64,000 bases of DNA from Verrucomicrobiota bacterium (GTDB lineage: Bacteria > Verrucomicrobiota > Kiritimatiellia > UBA8416 > JABMPJ01): positions 25,865 to 89,864 of the forward strand of contig JABGQM010000011.1 of the NCBI GenBank assembly GCA_018648805.1, given 5' to 3'. Shown here in pieces: positions 35,100-48,591 of this stretch. Below the pieces are notes generated by a model that worked only from the letters and a program-made list of their open reading frames with translations, made no database searches and was not told the origin of the DNA. Numbering within the stretch: position 1 is the stretch's first letter; every line of letters begins with the position of its first letter. A program made the position numbers and the translations under genes.

Positions 35100-37493
35100 A
35101 TGACCCGCCAGATCACCCGACTGCGAGACGGATGGAAGTTTACCAGAACTCCAGATGCGGTCCCGCTCGGACTCGAGTGTGACGACAGCGGATGGGAGAC
35201 GGTGGAGGTACCCCACGACTGGGCGATTGCGGGTCCCTTCGACCGCGAGCATGACATCGTGCGGAAGGTGGCCAAGGGTCAGGCAGATATCGAGGAGAAC
35301 GTCCGCTACATCACGGGACGCTCAGGCGGGCTGCCACATATCGGCGAGGGGTGGTACCGCAAGGAGCTCGACATCCCGGCATCGGGCGCGGGTCGCGTGT
35401 TCAGGCTCGAGTGCGATGGGATCATGAGCCACAGCACGGTCTACTGCAATGGCGCGCCTGTCGGCTCCTGGCCTTACGGCTACACCTCCTTTGCCTTTGA
35501 CCTCTCCCCCTTCATCCAGCCGGGCGAGCGCAATCTGATTGCCGTCCACGTGAACAACCTCGGCAACTCCTCCCGCTGGTATCCCGGCGCGGGAATCTAC
35601 CGCAATGTGCGACTGGTGGAGCTGGATCCGGTTCACATCGACCTCTGGGGCGTGGAGATCACCACGCCAGAGATTACGAACACCCACGGAACCGTGAACA
35701 TCGTCACCCGCCTTGCTGGGATCGTAGAAACCAACGGCGTCAGCGTGCGCACCACAATCCTGACGCCGCAGGGCGAACCGGTAGCGACAGACGAGTGCGC
35801 CGCCTCCGGCACTGCGGAGCAGACACTGGTGGTCGACGCTCCGGAGTTGTGGTCGCTGGAAAGCCCAACGCAGTACACCGTGCGCTCCGAGGTGTTGCTC
35901 AACGGTGCCCTTACCGACGTCTTGGACACTCGCTTCGGCTTCCGCACACTTCGCTTTGACGTGGCCAGCGGCTTCTACCTGAACGGGATATCGGTCAAGA
36001 TGAAGGGCGTCTGCCAGCACCATGACCTCGGGCCCCTGGGGGCCGCGGTCAATAGCGCCGCACTGCGCCGCCAGCTTGAAATGCTCCAGGAGATGGGATG
36101 CAACGCCATCCGCACCAGCCACAATCCCCCCACCCCCGAACTGCCCGCCATGGCCAGCGAAATGGGCATCCTGATCATCGATGAGATGTTCGACGAGTGG
36201 AAGCACCTCAAGATGGACAATGGGTACAATATCCTCTGGGACGAGTGGGCCGAGAAGGACGTACGCGCCCTGATCAGGCGGGACAGGAACCACCCCGCCG
36301 TCATCATGTGGTCCATCGGGAATGAGATTCATGAGCAGAGCAAGGAAGACGGCCCGGCGATCTCCCAGTTCCTGGTGGATATCTGTCATGACGAGGATCC
36401 GACGCGCCCCGTCACCGCCGGCCTCAACCACTTCGGCACCCCCATCAGCCACGCCCTTGCCGCCACCCTCGACATCCCGGGGTGGAACTACAAGCCGCAC
36501 AAGTACGGCCATGCCCGGCTGGCGCTGCCCGACAAGCCGATCTACGGGAGTGAGACCGCCTCAACCGTCAGCAGCCGAGGCGAGTACTACTTCCCGGCCC
36601 GTGACGAGATCCACGAGCGGCGCGACACGCTCCAGGTCAACAGCTTTGACATGTCCTGCCCCGGCTGGGCGACATCTCCGGACACCGAGTTCCAGGCACA
36701 GGAGGCACACCCCTTCGTGATGGGTGAGTTTGTCTGGACCGGTTTCGACTATCTCGGCGAGCCGACCCCCTACAGCGAAGAGTGGCCCAGTCGCAGCTCC
36801 TATTTCGGCATCATCGACCTGGCTGGCCTGCCCAAAGACCGCTACTACCTCTACCAGTCCCACTGGACGGACAAGGAGGTACTGCATCTCCTGCCGCACT
36901 GGACCTGGCCCGGCCTCGAAGGCCAACCCGTCTCCGTGCAGTGCTACGCCTCGTACGACAAGGTGGAGCTCTTTGTCAACGGCGTCTCGCAAGGCATGCG
37001 CGACCGCTACGAGAAGGGCCGCGTCTTGCAGAGCAACTACCGCTTCCTCTGGCAGGACGTCACCTACGAGCCCGGCGAAATCAAGGTGGTCGCCTACGCC
37101 GGCGACGGCAGCATCCTCAACGAGACCCGCCGCACCACCGCCGGTGAACCCGCCGCTATCGAACTGATCAGCGACCGCGAGTCGCTGCAGGCCGACGGCG
37201 ACGACATGGCGTTCATCACCGCCCGCATCGTCGATGCCGACGGCAACCTCTGCCCCCGCGCCGCTCACCCGCTCACCTTCGCAATTGATGGCCCAGCCCG
37301 GATCGTGGGCCTCTGCAATGGCGACGCCACCTCACTGGAGTCTTTCAAGGGCAACAGCATGCAGGCCTTCAACGGCCTCTGCGTCCTCTACCTACGCACC
37401 CTCGACGGATCGGCCGGCCACATTACCGTCACCGCGAAGGCCGACGAGTTGATGCATGGAACGGTCGCGCTGCAGGGCGGGCGTGGAGAGTGA
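35100..37493 (+). CDS. GH2 beta-glycosidase (beta-galactosidase-like, DUF4982 type)
   Basis: A 797-residue retaining glycosidase of family GH2. Domain order is the sugar-binding sandwich (1-165, VPHDWAIAGPFD), an immunoglobulin-like domain (170-280), the TIM barrel (285-570, KMKGVCQHHDLGPLGAA, GCNAIRTSHNPPTPEL) and two C-terminal beta domains (DUF4982-like and a GH2 C5-like Ig domain). The acid/base is Glu409 in WSIGNE and the nucleophile Glu485 in YGSETAS. Members with this layout hydrolyse beta-galactosides or beta-glucuronides; the exact sugar is open. No signal peptide, hence probably cytoplasmic. AAAGAGAG lies about 10 bases before the ATG. The gene ends 2 bases before the convergent araC gene, a likely regulator of this pair of GH2 genes. 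Confidence 0.93.
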   Translation: MTRQITRLRDGWKFTRTPDAVPLGLECDDSGWETVEVPHDWAIAGPFDREHDIVRKVAKGQADIEENVRYITGRSGGLPHIGEGWYRKELDIPASGAGRVFRLECDGIMSHSTVYCNGAPVGSWPYGYTSFAFDLSPFIQPGERNLIAVHVNNLGNSSRWYPGAGIYRNVRLVELDPVHIDLWGVEITTPEITNTHGTVNIVTRLAGIVETNGVSVRTTILTPQGEPVATDECAASGTAEQTLVVDAPELWSLESPTQYTVRSEVLLNGALTDVLDTRFGFRTLRFDVASGFYLNGISVKMKGVCQHHDLGPLGAAVNSAALRRQLEMLQEMGCNAIRTSHNPPTPELPAMASEMGILIIDEMFDEWKHLKMDNGYNILWDEWAEKDVRALIRRDRNHPAVIMWSIGNEIHEQSKEDGPAISQFLVDICHDEDPTRPVTAGLNHFGTPISHALAATLDIPGWNYKPHKYGHARLALPDKPIYGSETASTVSSRGEYYFPARDEIHERRDTLQVNSFDMSCPGWATSPDTEFQAQEAHPFVMGEFVWTGFDYLGEPTPYSEEWPSRSSYFGIIDLAGLPKDRYYLYQSHWTDKEVLHLLPHWTWPGLEGQPVSVQCYASYDKVELFVNGVSQGMRDRYEKGRVLQSNYRFLWQDVTYEPGEIKVVAYAGDGSILNETRRTTAGEPAAIELISDRESLQADGDDMAFITARIVDADGNLCPRAAHPLTFAIDGPARIVGLCNGDATSLESFKGNSMQAFNGLCVLYLRTLDGSAGHITVTAKADELMHGTVALQGGRGE

Positions 37494-37495
37494 GT

Positions 37496-41611
<4,116 letters not shown>

Positions 41612-41665
41612 GCTGCCTAGGGCGCATCCAGGTTGTGTTGCCTTGCGGCGGAGCAACTGAGGCCT

Positions 41666-41687
41666 CGTCCCGACATACGTCGGGACG
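41666..41687. terminator. Stem-loop downstream of the LacZ-type gene
   Basis: CGTCCCGAC (41666-41674) pairs perfectly with GTCGGGACG (41679-41687) around a 4-base loop. It lies 55 bases after the GH2 stop. No T-run follows, so termination is possible but not proven; it may also be part of the neighbouring REP structure. Confidence 0.35.
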
Positions 41688-41698
41688 GGCCACGCTTG

Positions 41699-41766
41699 GA
41701 TTCCGCCTGAAGGCGGGACAACATACTCAACATCCCCCGTATGTAGTACCGCCTTCAGGCGGAATC
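41699..41766. repeat. REP/BIME-like inverted repeat, copy 3
   Basis: Arms 41699-41726 and 41739-41766 are reverse complements with about three mismatches. Each contains CCGCCTGAAGGCGG or its near match, followed by a GGACAACATAC or GTACTACATAC end that meets at the 12-base centre. This is the most symmetrical copy. It lies in the 374-base convergent gap after the LacZ-type gene. A further inverted repeat (CGCACTCTCTGTC near 41870 with GACAGAGAGAGTGCG near 41930) lies in the same gap and may be the fucosidase-side terminator. Confidence 0.85.
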
Positions 41767-41985
41767 TCGAGGCATTCTAGTTGCGAGGTGCTCCGCAGAC
41801 CGGGGCCTCTAGACTCTCAACGGCGTTGCACACTATACCCACCTGCATCAGAAGCTGTGCTCGCACTCTCTGTCTCACAGATCCTGCCGGAGGCGGCTCC
41901 GCGGGGATTAGCGACAGAGAGAGTGCGATTATGATTGGCCACGTCACACGCTTCCGAGATTACCCCGAGAGCACACAGCCTTGGC

Positions 41986-43746
41986 TCAGTGCAGCGTGAC
42001 GGGATGCAGCTCGACCGCCTGGAGGCGTGAGCTGGTCGCATCACCCTCGACCAGTGCCGCGGTGATGGTGTGAGGGCCCGCGGACCTGAACTCAAGCACC
42101 CCCATGGGATAGGCCACATACTTCTCGGTGGCCGCCTGCTGGTTCTGAAGGCAAGCCTCCTCGTCGGTCTCGACACGCCACACAAGACGCCCCGTCCCCG
42201 CGTAGACCAGTGACAGCTTATAGAAACCGGGCTGGCGCACATTGACTTGCCACATTGTCTTGCCCCCCTCTTTCCACTCGCTGGCCTGAGTGACATGCTT
42301 CCACTCGCCAAACTTCTCCATCCACGTGTCGCCCGTTCTTGTGGCCCCGGCAACTGTGGCGAAGTCAACGGGCAATGTAGCATCTGCATTTGGGCAGATT
42401 CCCAGCTCGGGTGACACCGAAGCCATCCCCGCATCGCCTTCAAGCTTCAGCTCGATCACCGAAATCAGCGAGTCGGCGGGTTGGTACGGCACCGTAAAGG
42501 TAGTCCATCCCTCCGCCGTGCGATGCGGGATGGGCTCCTTATCGCAACCATGCAGCAGCTGAGCCGAGACAATCGTGTCGTCCAACCCGAACAGGTGCAG
42601 GTTGCCGTCACGTGGCCAATCATAGACGCAGAGAAAGAGGGAGTGGCCTTGCGTCGTGCAATCCCCCCAGGGGAGCGCACGTCCCCAGGGCGATGTCCCC
42701 GCCTTGTAGATCACCTGCGGATAGGTTCTGATCCACGCTCCTGCTCGTTCCAAGAATCCCGCCCCCATTTCAGGCAGCATGCCTCTGCCGTCTGGCCCCA
42801 CATTGAGCAGGTAGGTGCCGCCTCGACCGATAGTCGCAATAAGACGTTGGAGTATCTCTGTGGGGCTTTTGAAGTTGCGGTCGTACCACGCATAGGACCA
42901 GGAGTCATTATTGGTGTCGCAGGTCTCCCACAGCCCTTCGATATTCTCCAGGGGCACTTCCATATCCCCCTTGCTCGCATAGTCTCCCATACCGTGACCA
43001 ATACGGCTGCAGAGCATCGCGTTGGGCTGAAGACGGCGCACGGTCTGTGCCAGCTCAACCACCAGCTCCCTCTGCATGCGTCCCGGTGTATCAAACCAGA
43101 CAAAGTCTATCTCCCCATAGTTCGTGCAGATCTCCTCAACCTGGGGTTTGCACTTGGAGTAGAAGTAATCCTCAAAGGGCGCCTCGTCCCGATCCGCATC
43201 ACCGATGCTGGGCGCCCGCGTCCCCGCGCCCCCGGGCGTCTCCCAGTCCTGATAGTGCGAATAATAGAAACCAAACCCCAGTCCCCGTTCACGACACGCC
43301 CGGGACAGCTCGAGCATGGGATCCCGCCCGAACGGTGTCGCATCCACAATATTGAATGGCGATGCCTCAGACTTAAACATGGCAAAGCCTTCATGATGCT
43401 TGCTGGTAATGATGATGTATTTCATCCCTGCATCAAGGGCCAACTGAGCAATCGCATTGGCATCAAAGCGGTCAGGGCAGAACTCCTTTGCGACCGCCCG
43501 ATACTCCTCAATGGGAATATTGGCCATCTGGGGGTGCATCAACCATTCACCGATCCCGTAATAGGTGCGCCCCTGCCACACCCCGCCCAGATGGGAGTAG
43601 AGCCCCCAGTGCACGAACATGCCGTAGTTGCCTTCGGCAAAGAGCTTCCCACGCCCCTCCTTGAGTGCGTCCACCGACACATCGGGATCCCCCCACATCG
43701 CATCCATGCTCTCTGCATCATCGCGCTTTGCATCACTGCTGTTCAT
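41986..43746 (-). CDS. GH29 alpha-L-fucosidase
   Basis: A 586-residue retaining fucosidase. The barrel carries YGMFVHWGLYSHLGG, KYIIITSKHHEGFAMF (His117-His118), GFYYSHYQDWETP and EIDFVWFDTPG, where Asp219 is the expected nucleophile. GTYLLNVGPDGRG closes the barrel. About 160 residues of beta-sandwich follow, a layout common in multi-domain GH29 enzymes. ATG 43746 was chosen because GAGGA sits 7 bases upstream; a longer in-frame extension would run into the sulfatase gene. No signal peptide. It starts 14 bases after the sulfatase stop and is the last gene of the long minus-strand operon. It releases alpha-L-fucose, probably after desulfation by the adjacent enzyme. Confidence 0.94.
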   Translation of the reverse strand: MNSSDAKRDDAESMDAMWGDPDVSVDALKEGRGKLFAEGNYGMFVHWGLYSHLGGVWQGRTYYGIGEWLMHPQMANIPIEEYRAVAKEFCPDRFDANAIAQLALDAGMKYIIITSKHHEGFAMFKSEASPFNIVDATPFGRDPMLELSRACRERGLGFGFYYSHYQDWETPGGAGTRAPSIGDADRDEAPFEDYFYSKCKPQVEEICTNYGEIDFVWFDTPGRMQRELVVELAQTVRRLQPNAMLCSRIGHGMGDYASKGDMEVPLENIEGLWETCDTNNDSWSYAWYDRNFKSPTEILQRLIATIGRGGTYLLNVGPDGRGMLPEMGAGFLERAGAWIRTYPQVIYKAGTSPWGRALPWGDCTTQGHSLFLCVYDWPRDGNLHLFGLDDTIVSAQLLHGCDKEPIPHRTAEGWTTFTVPYQPADSLISVIELKLEGDAGMASVSPELGICPNADATLPVDFATVAGATRTGDTWMEKFGEWKHVTQASEWKEGGKTMWQVNVRQPGFYKLSLVYAGTGRLVWRVETDEEACLQNQQAATEKYVAYPMGVLEFRSAGPHTITAALVEGDATSSRLQAVELHPVTLH

Positions 43747-43760
43747 GACCGTGTCCTCTT

Positions 43761-45323
43761 CTATAGCTCGCGAATGTCCTTCAACGCAGTCACCTGCATC
43801 CGAAGCTGTGCTTGCATCTCTTCCTTGATCGCGGATGCGCCTGCATCGGCTGCAATATTGCGCCATTCATACCGATCATCACGATGGTCATAGAGCTCCT
43901 CTTCACCATTCGCGTAGCGCAGATAGCGATGCGTCCGTGAGCGCACGCTAAAGTGTTGCTCCTCGGCTGGCGCCGGTTCACCTGCATCTACTGGGGTACT
44001 GCAGCCAATGGCGGTCACGGCCATTGGAGGGCCGTCCCAGTTCCCGGACACGGGGTTTCTGGCCAGATCGGCAAGACTGTGGCCTTCGAGCTCGTGTGCC
44101 CCCACATCATCGGGCAAGCCCAGCCATTCATTGATAGAGGGATAGAGGTCGAGCAGGCTGACGGGTTGATCACACTCTGCGCCTTGAGCGCACCCCGGCC
44201 CCGCAACCAAGAGTGGCACGCGGGCCGAACGTTCCCACAGGCTGTTCTTGAAGAGAAAATCCTTCTCCCCCATGTGATAGCCATTGTCCGAGGTAAAGAC
44301 CACATAGGTATTGTCGGCATGAGGGCCACTCCACAGGGCGTCCAAGGCCTTGCCGATGCAGGCATCAGCAAAAGCGATGCATGCCAGATAGGCTTGCGTC
44401 CATTTGCGCAGACTCTCTTCGCCGCCGTTGTCGTAGAATAGTTTGAACTTCTTGAATCCCCAACTGGTGGTCGTGGTATCACCGTCTCGCATAATCTGGG
44501 CGCAGTCATCCACATCACCCGCAAGGATCTGGGGGGAGAGTTCAATCTCATCGAGGGGGAACATGTCGAAGTATTCCTGGGGGGCAATCAGGGGCGAATG
44601 GGGACGGCCGATCCCGAGGCAAAGCATGAAGGGCTCATCCTCATGGGGGCGGGAAAGCACCTCAGCGGCCCACTCACCATTGAGTTCATCGTTCATAGGA
44701 TCACGGTCGTCGCGGCTCGCATAGCGAAAAGGTGACCCATCCCAGTTCCGCCACCCTCTGTGCCCATGTGCTCCGGTTTTGGGGTCCGCTGGAAATTCCG
44801 GAACCCGGTCGAGGCTGGCAATCATGGTATCCGGATTGTTGCTATGAAACGGCATATCCTGATGCCCCGCACTTCCGGCCCAGGCATTCTTCCCGGTCTT
44901 GCCATCCCAGGTCCAGGGCCCCCAGTCCACCATATGACCGTGCTCCCGGTTCCAGACCGACTGCTTCTCCTGGCCGTTATGGAAGATCTTCCCCGTGCCG
45001 TAGACTCCGTAGCCATTGGCACCCGCGTGCTCCATAAAGGTGGGTTGCGCCCCGAGAAGTGCATTATTCCACCAAGGGTCGTGCCCAAAGTTATAGCCAT
45101 AATACCCCGTGGTCCACGGTGCTAAGCCCGAAAGAAAGCTGGCTCGGGACGGGCCGCAGATGGGTACGTTCACCTGCCCATTTGTGAAGCGAACACCGCG
45201 TTGACACAGCCGGTCCAAATTGGGTGTATGCGCCTGAGGATGCCCGCCAAGTCCGGCAATGGCATCATTCAGATCATCACAACAGATGAACAACAGATTG
45301 GGCTTTGTCATATCCAATGGCAT
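43761..45323 (-). CDS. Type I sulfatase, iduronate-2-sulfatase-like
   Basis: A 520-residue sulfatase. The start KPNLLFICCDDLNDAIAGLG followed by HPQAHTPNLDRL is typical of the iduronate-2-sulfatase-like branch common in Planctomycetes and Kiritimatiellota. The formylglycine site is Cys56 in CGPSRASFLSG. Second-half marks are TYVVFTSDNGYHMGEKDF, LWERSARVPLLVAG and ELYDHRDDRYEWRNIA. No signal peptide is visible. ATG 45323 lies six bases after the preceding stop and the fucosidase starts 14 bases after this stop, so it belongs to the middle of the operon. It may remove 2-O-sulfate or a related ester from fucose or uronic acid residues before glycosidase action; the position is inference. Confidence 0.93.
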   Translation of the reverse strand: MPLDMTKPNLLFICCDDLNDAIAGLGGHPQAHTPNLDRLCQRGVRFTNGQVNVPICGPSRASFLSGLAPWTTGYYGYNFGHDPWWNNALLGAQPTFMEHAGANGYGVYGTGKIFHNGQEKQSVWNREHGHMVDWGPWTWDGKTGKNAWAGSAGHQDMPFHSNNPDTMIASLDRVPEFPADPKTGAHGHRGWRNWDGSPFRYASRDDRDPMNDELNGEWAAEVLSRPHEDEPFMLCLGIGRPHSPLIAPQEYFDMFPLDEIELSPQILAGDVDDCAQIMRDGDTTTTSWGFKKFKLFYDNGGEESLRKWTQAYLACIAFADACIGKALDALWSGPHADNTYVVFTSDNGYHMGEKDFLFKNSLWERSARVPLLVAGPGCAQGAECDQPVSLLDLYPSINEWLGLPDDVGAHELEGHSLADLARNPVSGNWDGPPMAVTAIGCSTPVDAGEPAPAEEQHFSVRSRTHRYLRYANGEEELYDHRDDRYEWRNIAADAGASAIKEEMQAQLRMQVTALKDIREL

Positions 45324-45329
45324 AGATCA

Positions 45330-46817
45330 CTACCTTCGCTCGGGGTCATCGTATTCCTCTTTGGTCATCGGCTTGTAGGTGACCGGCACTGGCTGCACTT
45401 CTGGAAATGCTACATCCTCACCGGCGATGGCTTTGCCGGCAAGGCCGGTCAGGCGCAGGTAATGGTCGCTGGGATAGCCTTCGTAGGTGGCGAAGCGACC
45501 CATCGGCGGATTGTTCAGGCATTTGAACATGGCCGTACCTTCGTCCACCTCATCGAACATCGCGACGTAGAGCATGTTTACCTTATGCTTGCGTACCGCC
45601 TCCACCTGGGACCAGAACAGTTTCCCACCCAGACGGGGGATCACGTTGAGCTTTGCATTCTGCTTGTACTTCAGATTTGCCCAACTGAAACCCGGAAACG
45701 CCACCGGATAATAGTCGAGCTTATACTTCTCGCAGATCGGCAGGTCGTGGAGCATCCACCGGTCAAAGAACGTCGTCGCCTCGTCCGGTGTACGATAACG
45801 GCCCGGGGTCCAGGGGCTGACGATGGTGGCATACTTTTTGAGGAGCTCCAACTTAGCTCCTTTCATCTTACCCCAGTCATTATTAACCCCCAGCATGATG
45901 GTACAGCCGCCATTCTTTGGATCCTTAAGGAATTTGAACAGTCGCTCAGCGGCGGCCGGATCGACCTTCCGGTGCCCGAAGCCATACCCCCAGAGAGAGA
46001 CCACGGGGCCACCACGATGCCGGGCATAGGCCGGCGTCTTTGTAATGCCCATTTCATTGTAGAGCACGGTCCAGTCTTTGATGATGGCGTCCACCATTTT
46101 TTTGTGGAACGAGACGTCATACATGACCGCATAGACCCGGCCGTAGCGATTCGCACCTTCACGGCAGTGAGACAGCGCAGCAAGCCCACTGGCGTACTTC
46201 ACCGCATCACGACTGAAGACGCCGTCTGTTGTGAACGTGCTGCCGAAGCGCTGCTTGAAAACACCGTGAATGCCGTGCTCCTGCATCCATTTGAAATGAC
46301 GGACCACAGTCTTCTTCTGGGTGGAGCTGAAAACATACGCAGGGGAGCCGTCAGCGTATTTATAGTTTGTGGGGAACAACTCATCTGGATCGCATTCGCT
46401 CAGATCCGGCCAGAGGTCAACGGAACAGCGCGGCGGATTCTGATCAATATCGCCCCCGCCTCCGGCCCAGTGCATATTCTCCCCGGTGTACCCGTCGAGC
46501 TTGTGGGCAAACCATCCCTGGTAGCCACACATAACCTTATTGTAGAGGGTCGTGTTATCGACGCCCTTTTCGACAGGGCCGGCGTAGGGCCGGATGATCT
46601 CCTTCAGCGTCATGGGTTGCCGGGGTTTGCCAGAGGCCTCTTCGCCATCCGCGGCGAGCAGTATAGGAGCACTGCAAAGGAAAGATAGAAACAGAGACAG
46701 AATGAGTTGATTCACTATGTTCGGTTTGGCCTCAGTCCAGGCGTCAGCGACAACAGACCCGCTCATCACAGGACGTATCAATAGCAGAAGCAAAGTTCTA
46801 CGTGTCATCATGGTCAT
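45330..46817 (-). CDS. GH99/GH71-like glycosidase with an odd, possibly chimeric leader
   Basis: A 495-residue protein from ATG 46817 (GAGGA 6 bases upstream). The core matches GH99-like proteins: NKVMCGYQGWFAHKLDG, HFKWMQEHGIHGVFKQRFG, SLWGYGFGHRKVDP, YPVAFPGFSWANL and AMFDEVDEGTAMFK, which holds the likely catalytic acids. Characterised GH99 enzymes are endo-acting mannosidases; annotation as xylosidase also occurs for this branch. The N-terminus carries two hydrophobic stretches: MTRRTLLLLLIRPVMSG..AKPNIV, which resembles a sulfatase leader and first strand, then LILSLFLSFLCSAPILLAAD, a standard signal peptide that could start at GTG 46715. This suggests a fusion after deletion. The sulfatase gene begins six bases after the stop. 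Confidence 0.8.
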   Translation of the reverse strand: MTMMTRRTLLLLLIRPVMSGSVVADAWTEAKPNIVNQLILSLFLSFLCSAPILLAADGEEASGKPRQPMTLKEIIRPYAGPVEKGVDNTTLYNKVMCGYQGWFAHKLDGYTGENMHWAGGGGDIDQNPPRCSVDLWPDLSECDPDELFPTNYKYADGSPAYVFSSTQKKTVVRHFKWMQEHGIHGVFKQRFGSTFTTDGVFSRDAVKYASGLAALSHCREGANRYGRVYAVMYDVSFHKKMVDAIIKDWTVLYNEMGITKTPAYARHRGGPVVSLWGYGFGHRKVDPAAAERLFKFLKDPKNGGCTIMLGVNNDWGKMKGAKLELLKKYATIVSPWTPGRYRTPDEATTFFDRWMLHDLPICEKYKLDYYPVAFPGFSWANLKYKQNAKLNVIPRLGGKLFWSQVEAVRKHKVNMLYVAMFDEVDEGTAMFKCLNNPPMGRFATYEGYPSDHYLRLTGLAGKAIAGEDVAFPEVQPVPVTYKPMTKEEYDDPERR

Positions 46818-46895
46818 AATCATTCCTCTATTTCGGGGTGGCCTGCCAGTCGAATGGCGTCCTCGCCGCTGGCCAGCTTGGTCTGCATAATGAAT

Positions 46896-48479
46896 CTAGT
46901 CCGGCCAGGGAATGATATCTGAGCGGCGCTTCTCGCGCCACCAGCTGTCGTCTATCTCACGAAGGCGCGCAGCAAGGCGGGCCAGCAGCACGTTTGCGAC
47001 TTTCGGCCTCTCAGCGAGTGGAATCTTGCGCGTCTGGTAGACATCGTTCCTGTTATCAAAGAGGAAGTCCCCGACCTTCTTCGCGTCCTGTACTTCCTCA
47101 ACGTCGCCATTAACAACAAGTACATACTCATCAGTGATGATTCCGCGCTTGTTCCCGGCATTAAGAGAAAGAAGCGCATCCGTCGCGGGTTTAACTTTGG
47201 CCGTCTTGGGGGCAGTGATCAGCGGGGCATAGTTAACGCCCTGCACGGCCGATGGCGTGTCGGCCGCCATGCCTGTCAACCCCAGGATTGTTGGAAAGAG
47301 GTCTGGCACACTGACCATATTGTGATCCACCCCGGGCTTGATCTTGCCGGGCCATGAAGCGATCAAGGGAACCCCATATGCTTCGAGATACGGGCCGTTC
47401 TTGCCATGGTGATGATGGCTTCCCAGATACTCACCATGGTCAGCGGTGAATAGCACGAGGGTATTATCAAGCATTCTCTGGTCGCGGAGCTGCTTTAGGA
47501 CCTTGCCAACGTAGTGATCCACAGATGAGACGGCGCTGAAATAGTTGCGTGCGTGCTTCACTTCAGCGGCCGCATTCTTGATAAGGTTCTTTCGGACCAA
47601 CAGGTCGCCCGTTTCAGGAAACTTCTCCGTGTTATAGTACAAGTCACGATATTTCGTCTCTACATGCTTGTCGCTCCAGGAGCCATGCGGTGGGTTGATT
47701 GACCAGATGGCAAAGAACGGCTTATCCGGATCGCGTTGGCCATGACTGTTCTTCAGGTATTCCAGGATGGTATTACACTCAAGCTTTGTTGACAGCTGCT
47801 TCGGCTCGCCAGGCGTTCCGTCCGGCTTGCCCTCGTTGGCTTGTGGATCGCTGGAATAGACCAGAGGGTCGCAGTGGCTGTCACGAATTGTCTGGTAGAA
47901 GTACTCGATGCCATGTCGGTGAGGTCCCGGCGGCACATATGTATCAAAGGAATTGATATAGCGCCCGCCCGGCTTAACGTTGCTGCCTACATAGCTGTCT
48001 TTCTGGTCGAACACGGGATCTGTCCGAACCCAGTGACACTTACCAAAATAGGCGGTGTTGTAACCGGCACCGTGAAAGACATCTGTAATCGCAACGACAT
48101 CCTGCTTGAGTCCAACTGCCTTGCTCTTATGGCAATTGGTTGTCAGGCCGTTCTTCTCCGGATACATGCCGCTCAAGAGCATGCCGCGATGAGGACTGCA
48201 GACAGGCGAGTTACTGATTGCGTTTGTGAATACAAGGCCCCCTGAAGCGAGTTCATCTATATTGGGTGTCACTACCGGATCCGGTTCACCTATCACGTGC
48301 TCACGATAGGGCGAGTTTGACCAGTAACCCGCCGCATAGCGTCTCAGCTGGTCAGGAAAGATAATCAGTACATTCGGTGCTCTCTTCATCGACTTGTTCT
48401 CCATCGAAAAGCCCGTCATTGCTGCAGCCGAGATCAGGGCCGAGCTTTTCAAGAATTCTCTCCGATCTAGCCTAGACAT
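46896..48479 (-). CDS. Type I sulfatase with Tat signal
   Basis: A 527-residue sulfatase that opens with a twin-arginine signal (RLDRREFLKSSALISAAAMT), so it is exported in folded form, unlike the other two intact sulfatases of the window. The catalytic domain starts APNVLIIFPDQLRRYAAGYW. The formylglycine site is Cys94 in VCSPHRGMLLSG, where His replaces the usual Ser before Arg; this variant is common in S1 sulfatases. Other marks are AYFGKCHW, NPPHGSW, LFTADHGEYLGSHHHHGKNG and FDNRNDVYQ. GGAGGAAGG precedes the ATG. It sits in the long operon between the GH106-like and GH99-like genes. It probably acts on the polymer in the periplasm before uptake. Confidence 0.92.
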   Translation of the reverse strand: MSRLDRREFLKSSALISAAAMTGFSMENKSMKRAPNVLIIFPDQLRRYAAGYWSNSPYREHVIGEPDPVVTPNIDELASGGLVFTNAISNSPVCSPHRGMLLSGMYPEKNGLTTNCHKSKAVGLKQDVVAITDVFHGAGYNTAYFGKCHWVRTDPVFDQKDSYVGSNVKPGGRYINSFDTYVPPGPHRHGIEYFYQTIRDSHCDPLVYSSDPQANEGKPDGTPGEPKQLSTKLECNTILEYLKNSHGQRDPDKPFFAIWSINPPHGSWSDKHVETKYRDLYYNTEKFPETGDLLVRKNLIKNAAAEVKHARNYFSAVSSVDHYVGKVLKQLRDQRMLDNTLVLFTADHGEYLGSHHHHGKNGPYLEAYGVPLIASWPGKIKPGVDHNMVSVPDLFPTILGLTGMAADTPSAVQGVNYAPLITAPKTAKVKPATDALLSLNAGNKRGIITDEYVLVVNGDVEEVQDAKKVGDFLFDNRNDVYQTRKIPLAERPKVANVLLARLAARLREIDDSWWREKRRSDIIPWPD

Positions 48480-48591
48480 TTATCCTTCCTCCTCTGCGAT
48501 ATCGCTCTAACCCGCTTTCCGCTCAACATCCTTCTCCCCATACGGTAGACCTTTCCCGGAATGGCGACCGTTTCGCTGCCAGCATCCTTTG

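Noticed and set aside
34889..35275. N-terminal extension of the GH89 frame
   Set aside because: It reads through the REP element and into the divergent GH2 gene; the family N-terminus starts at 34888.
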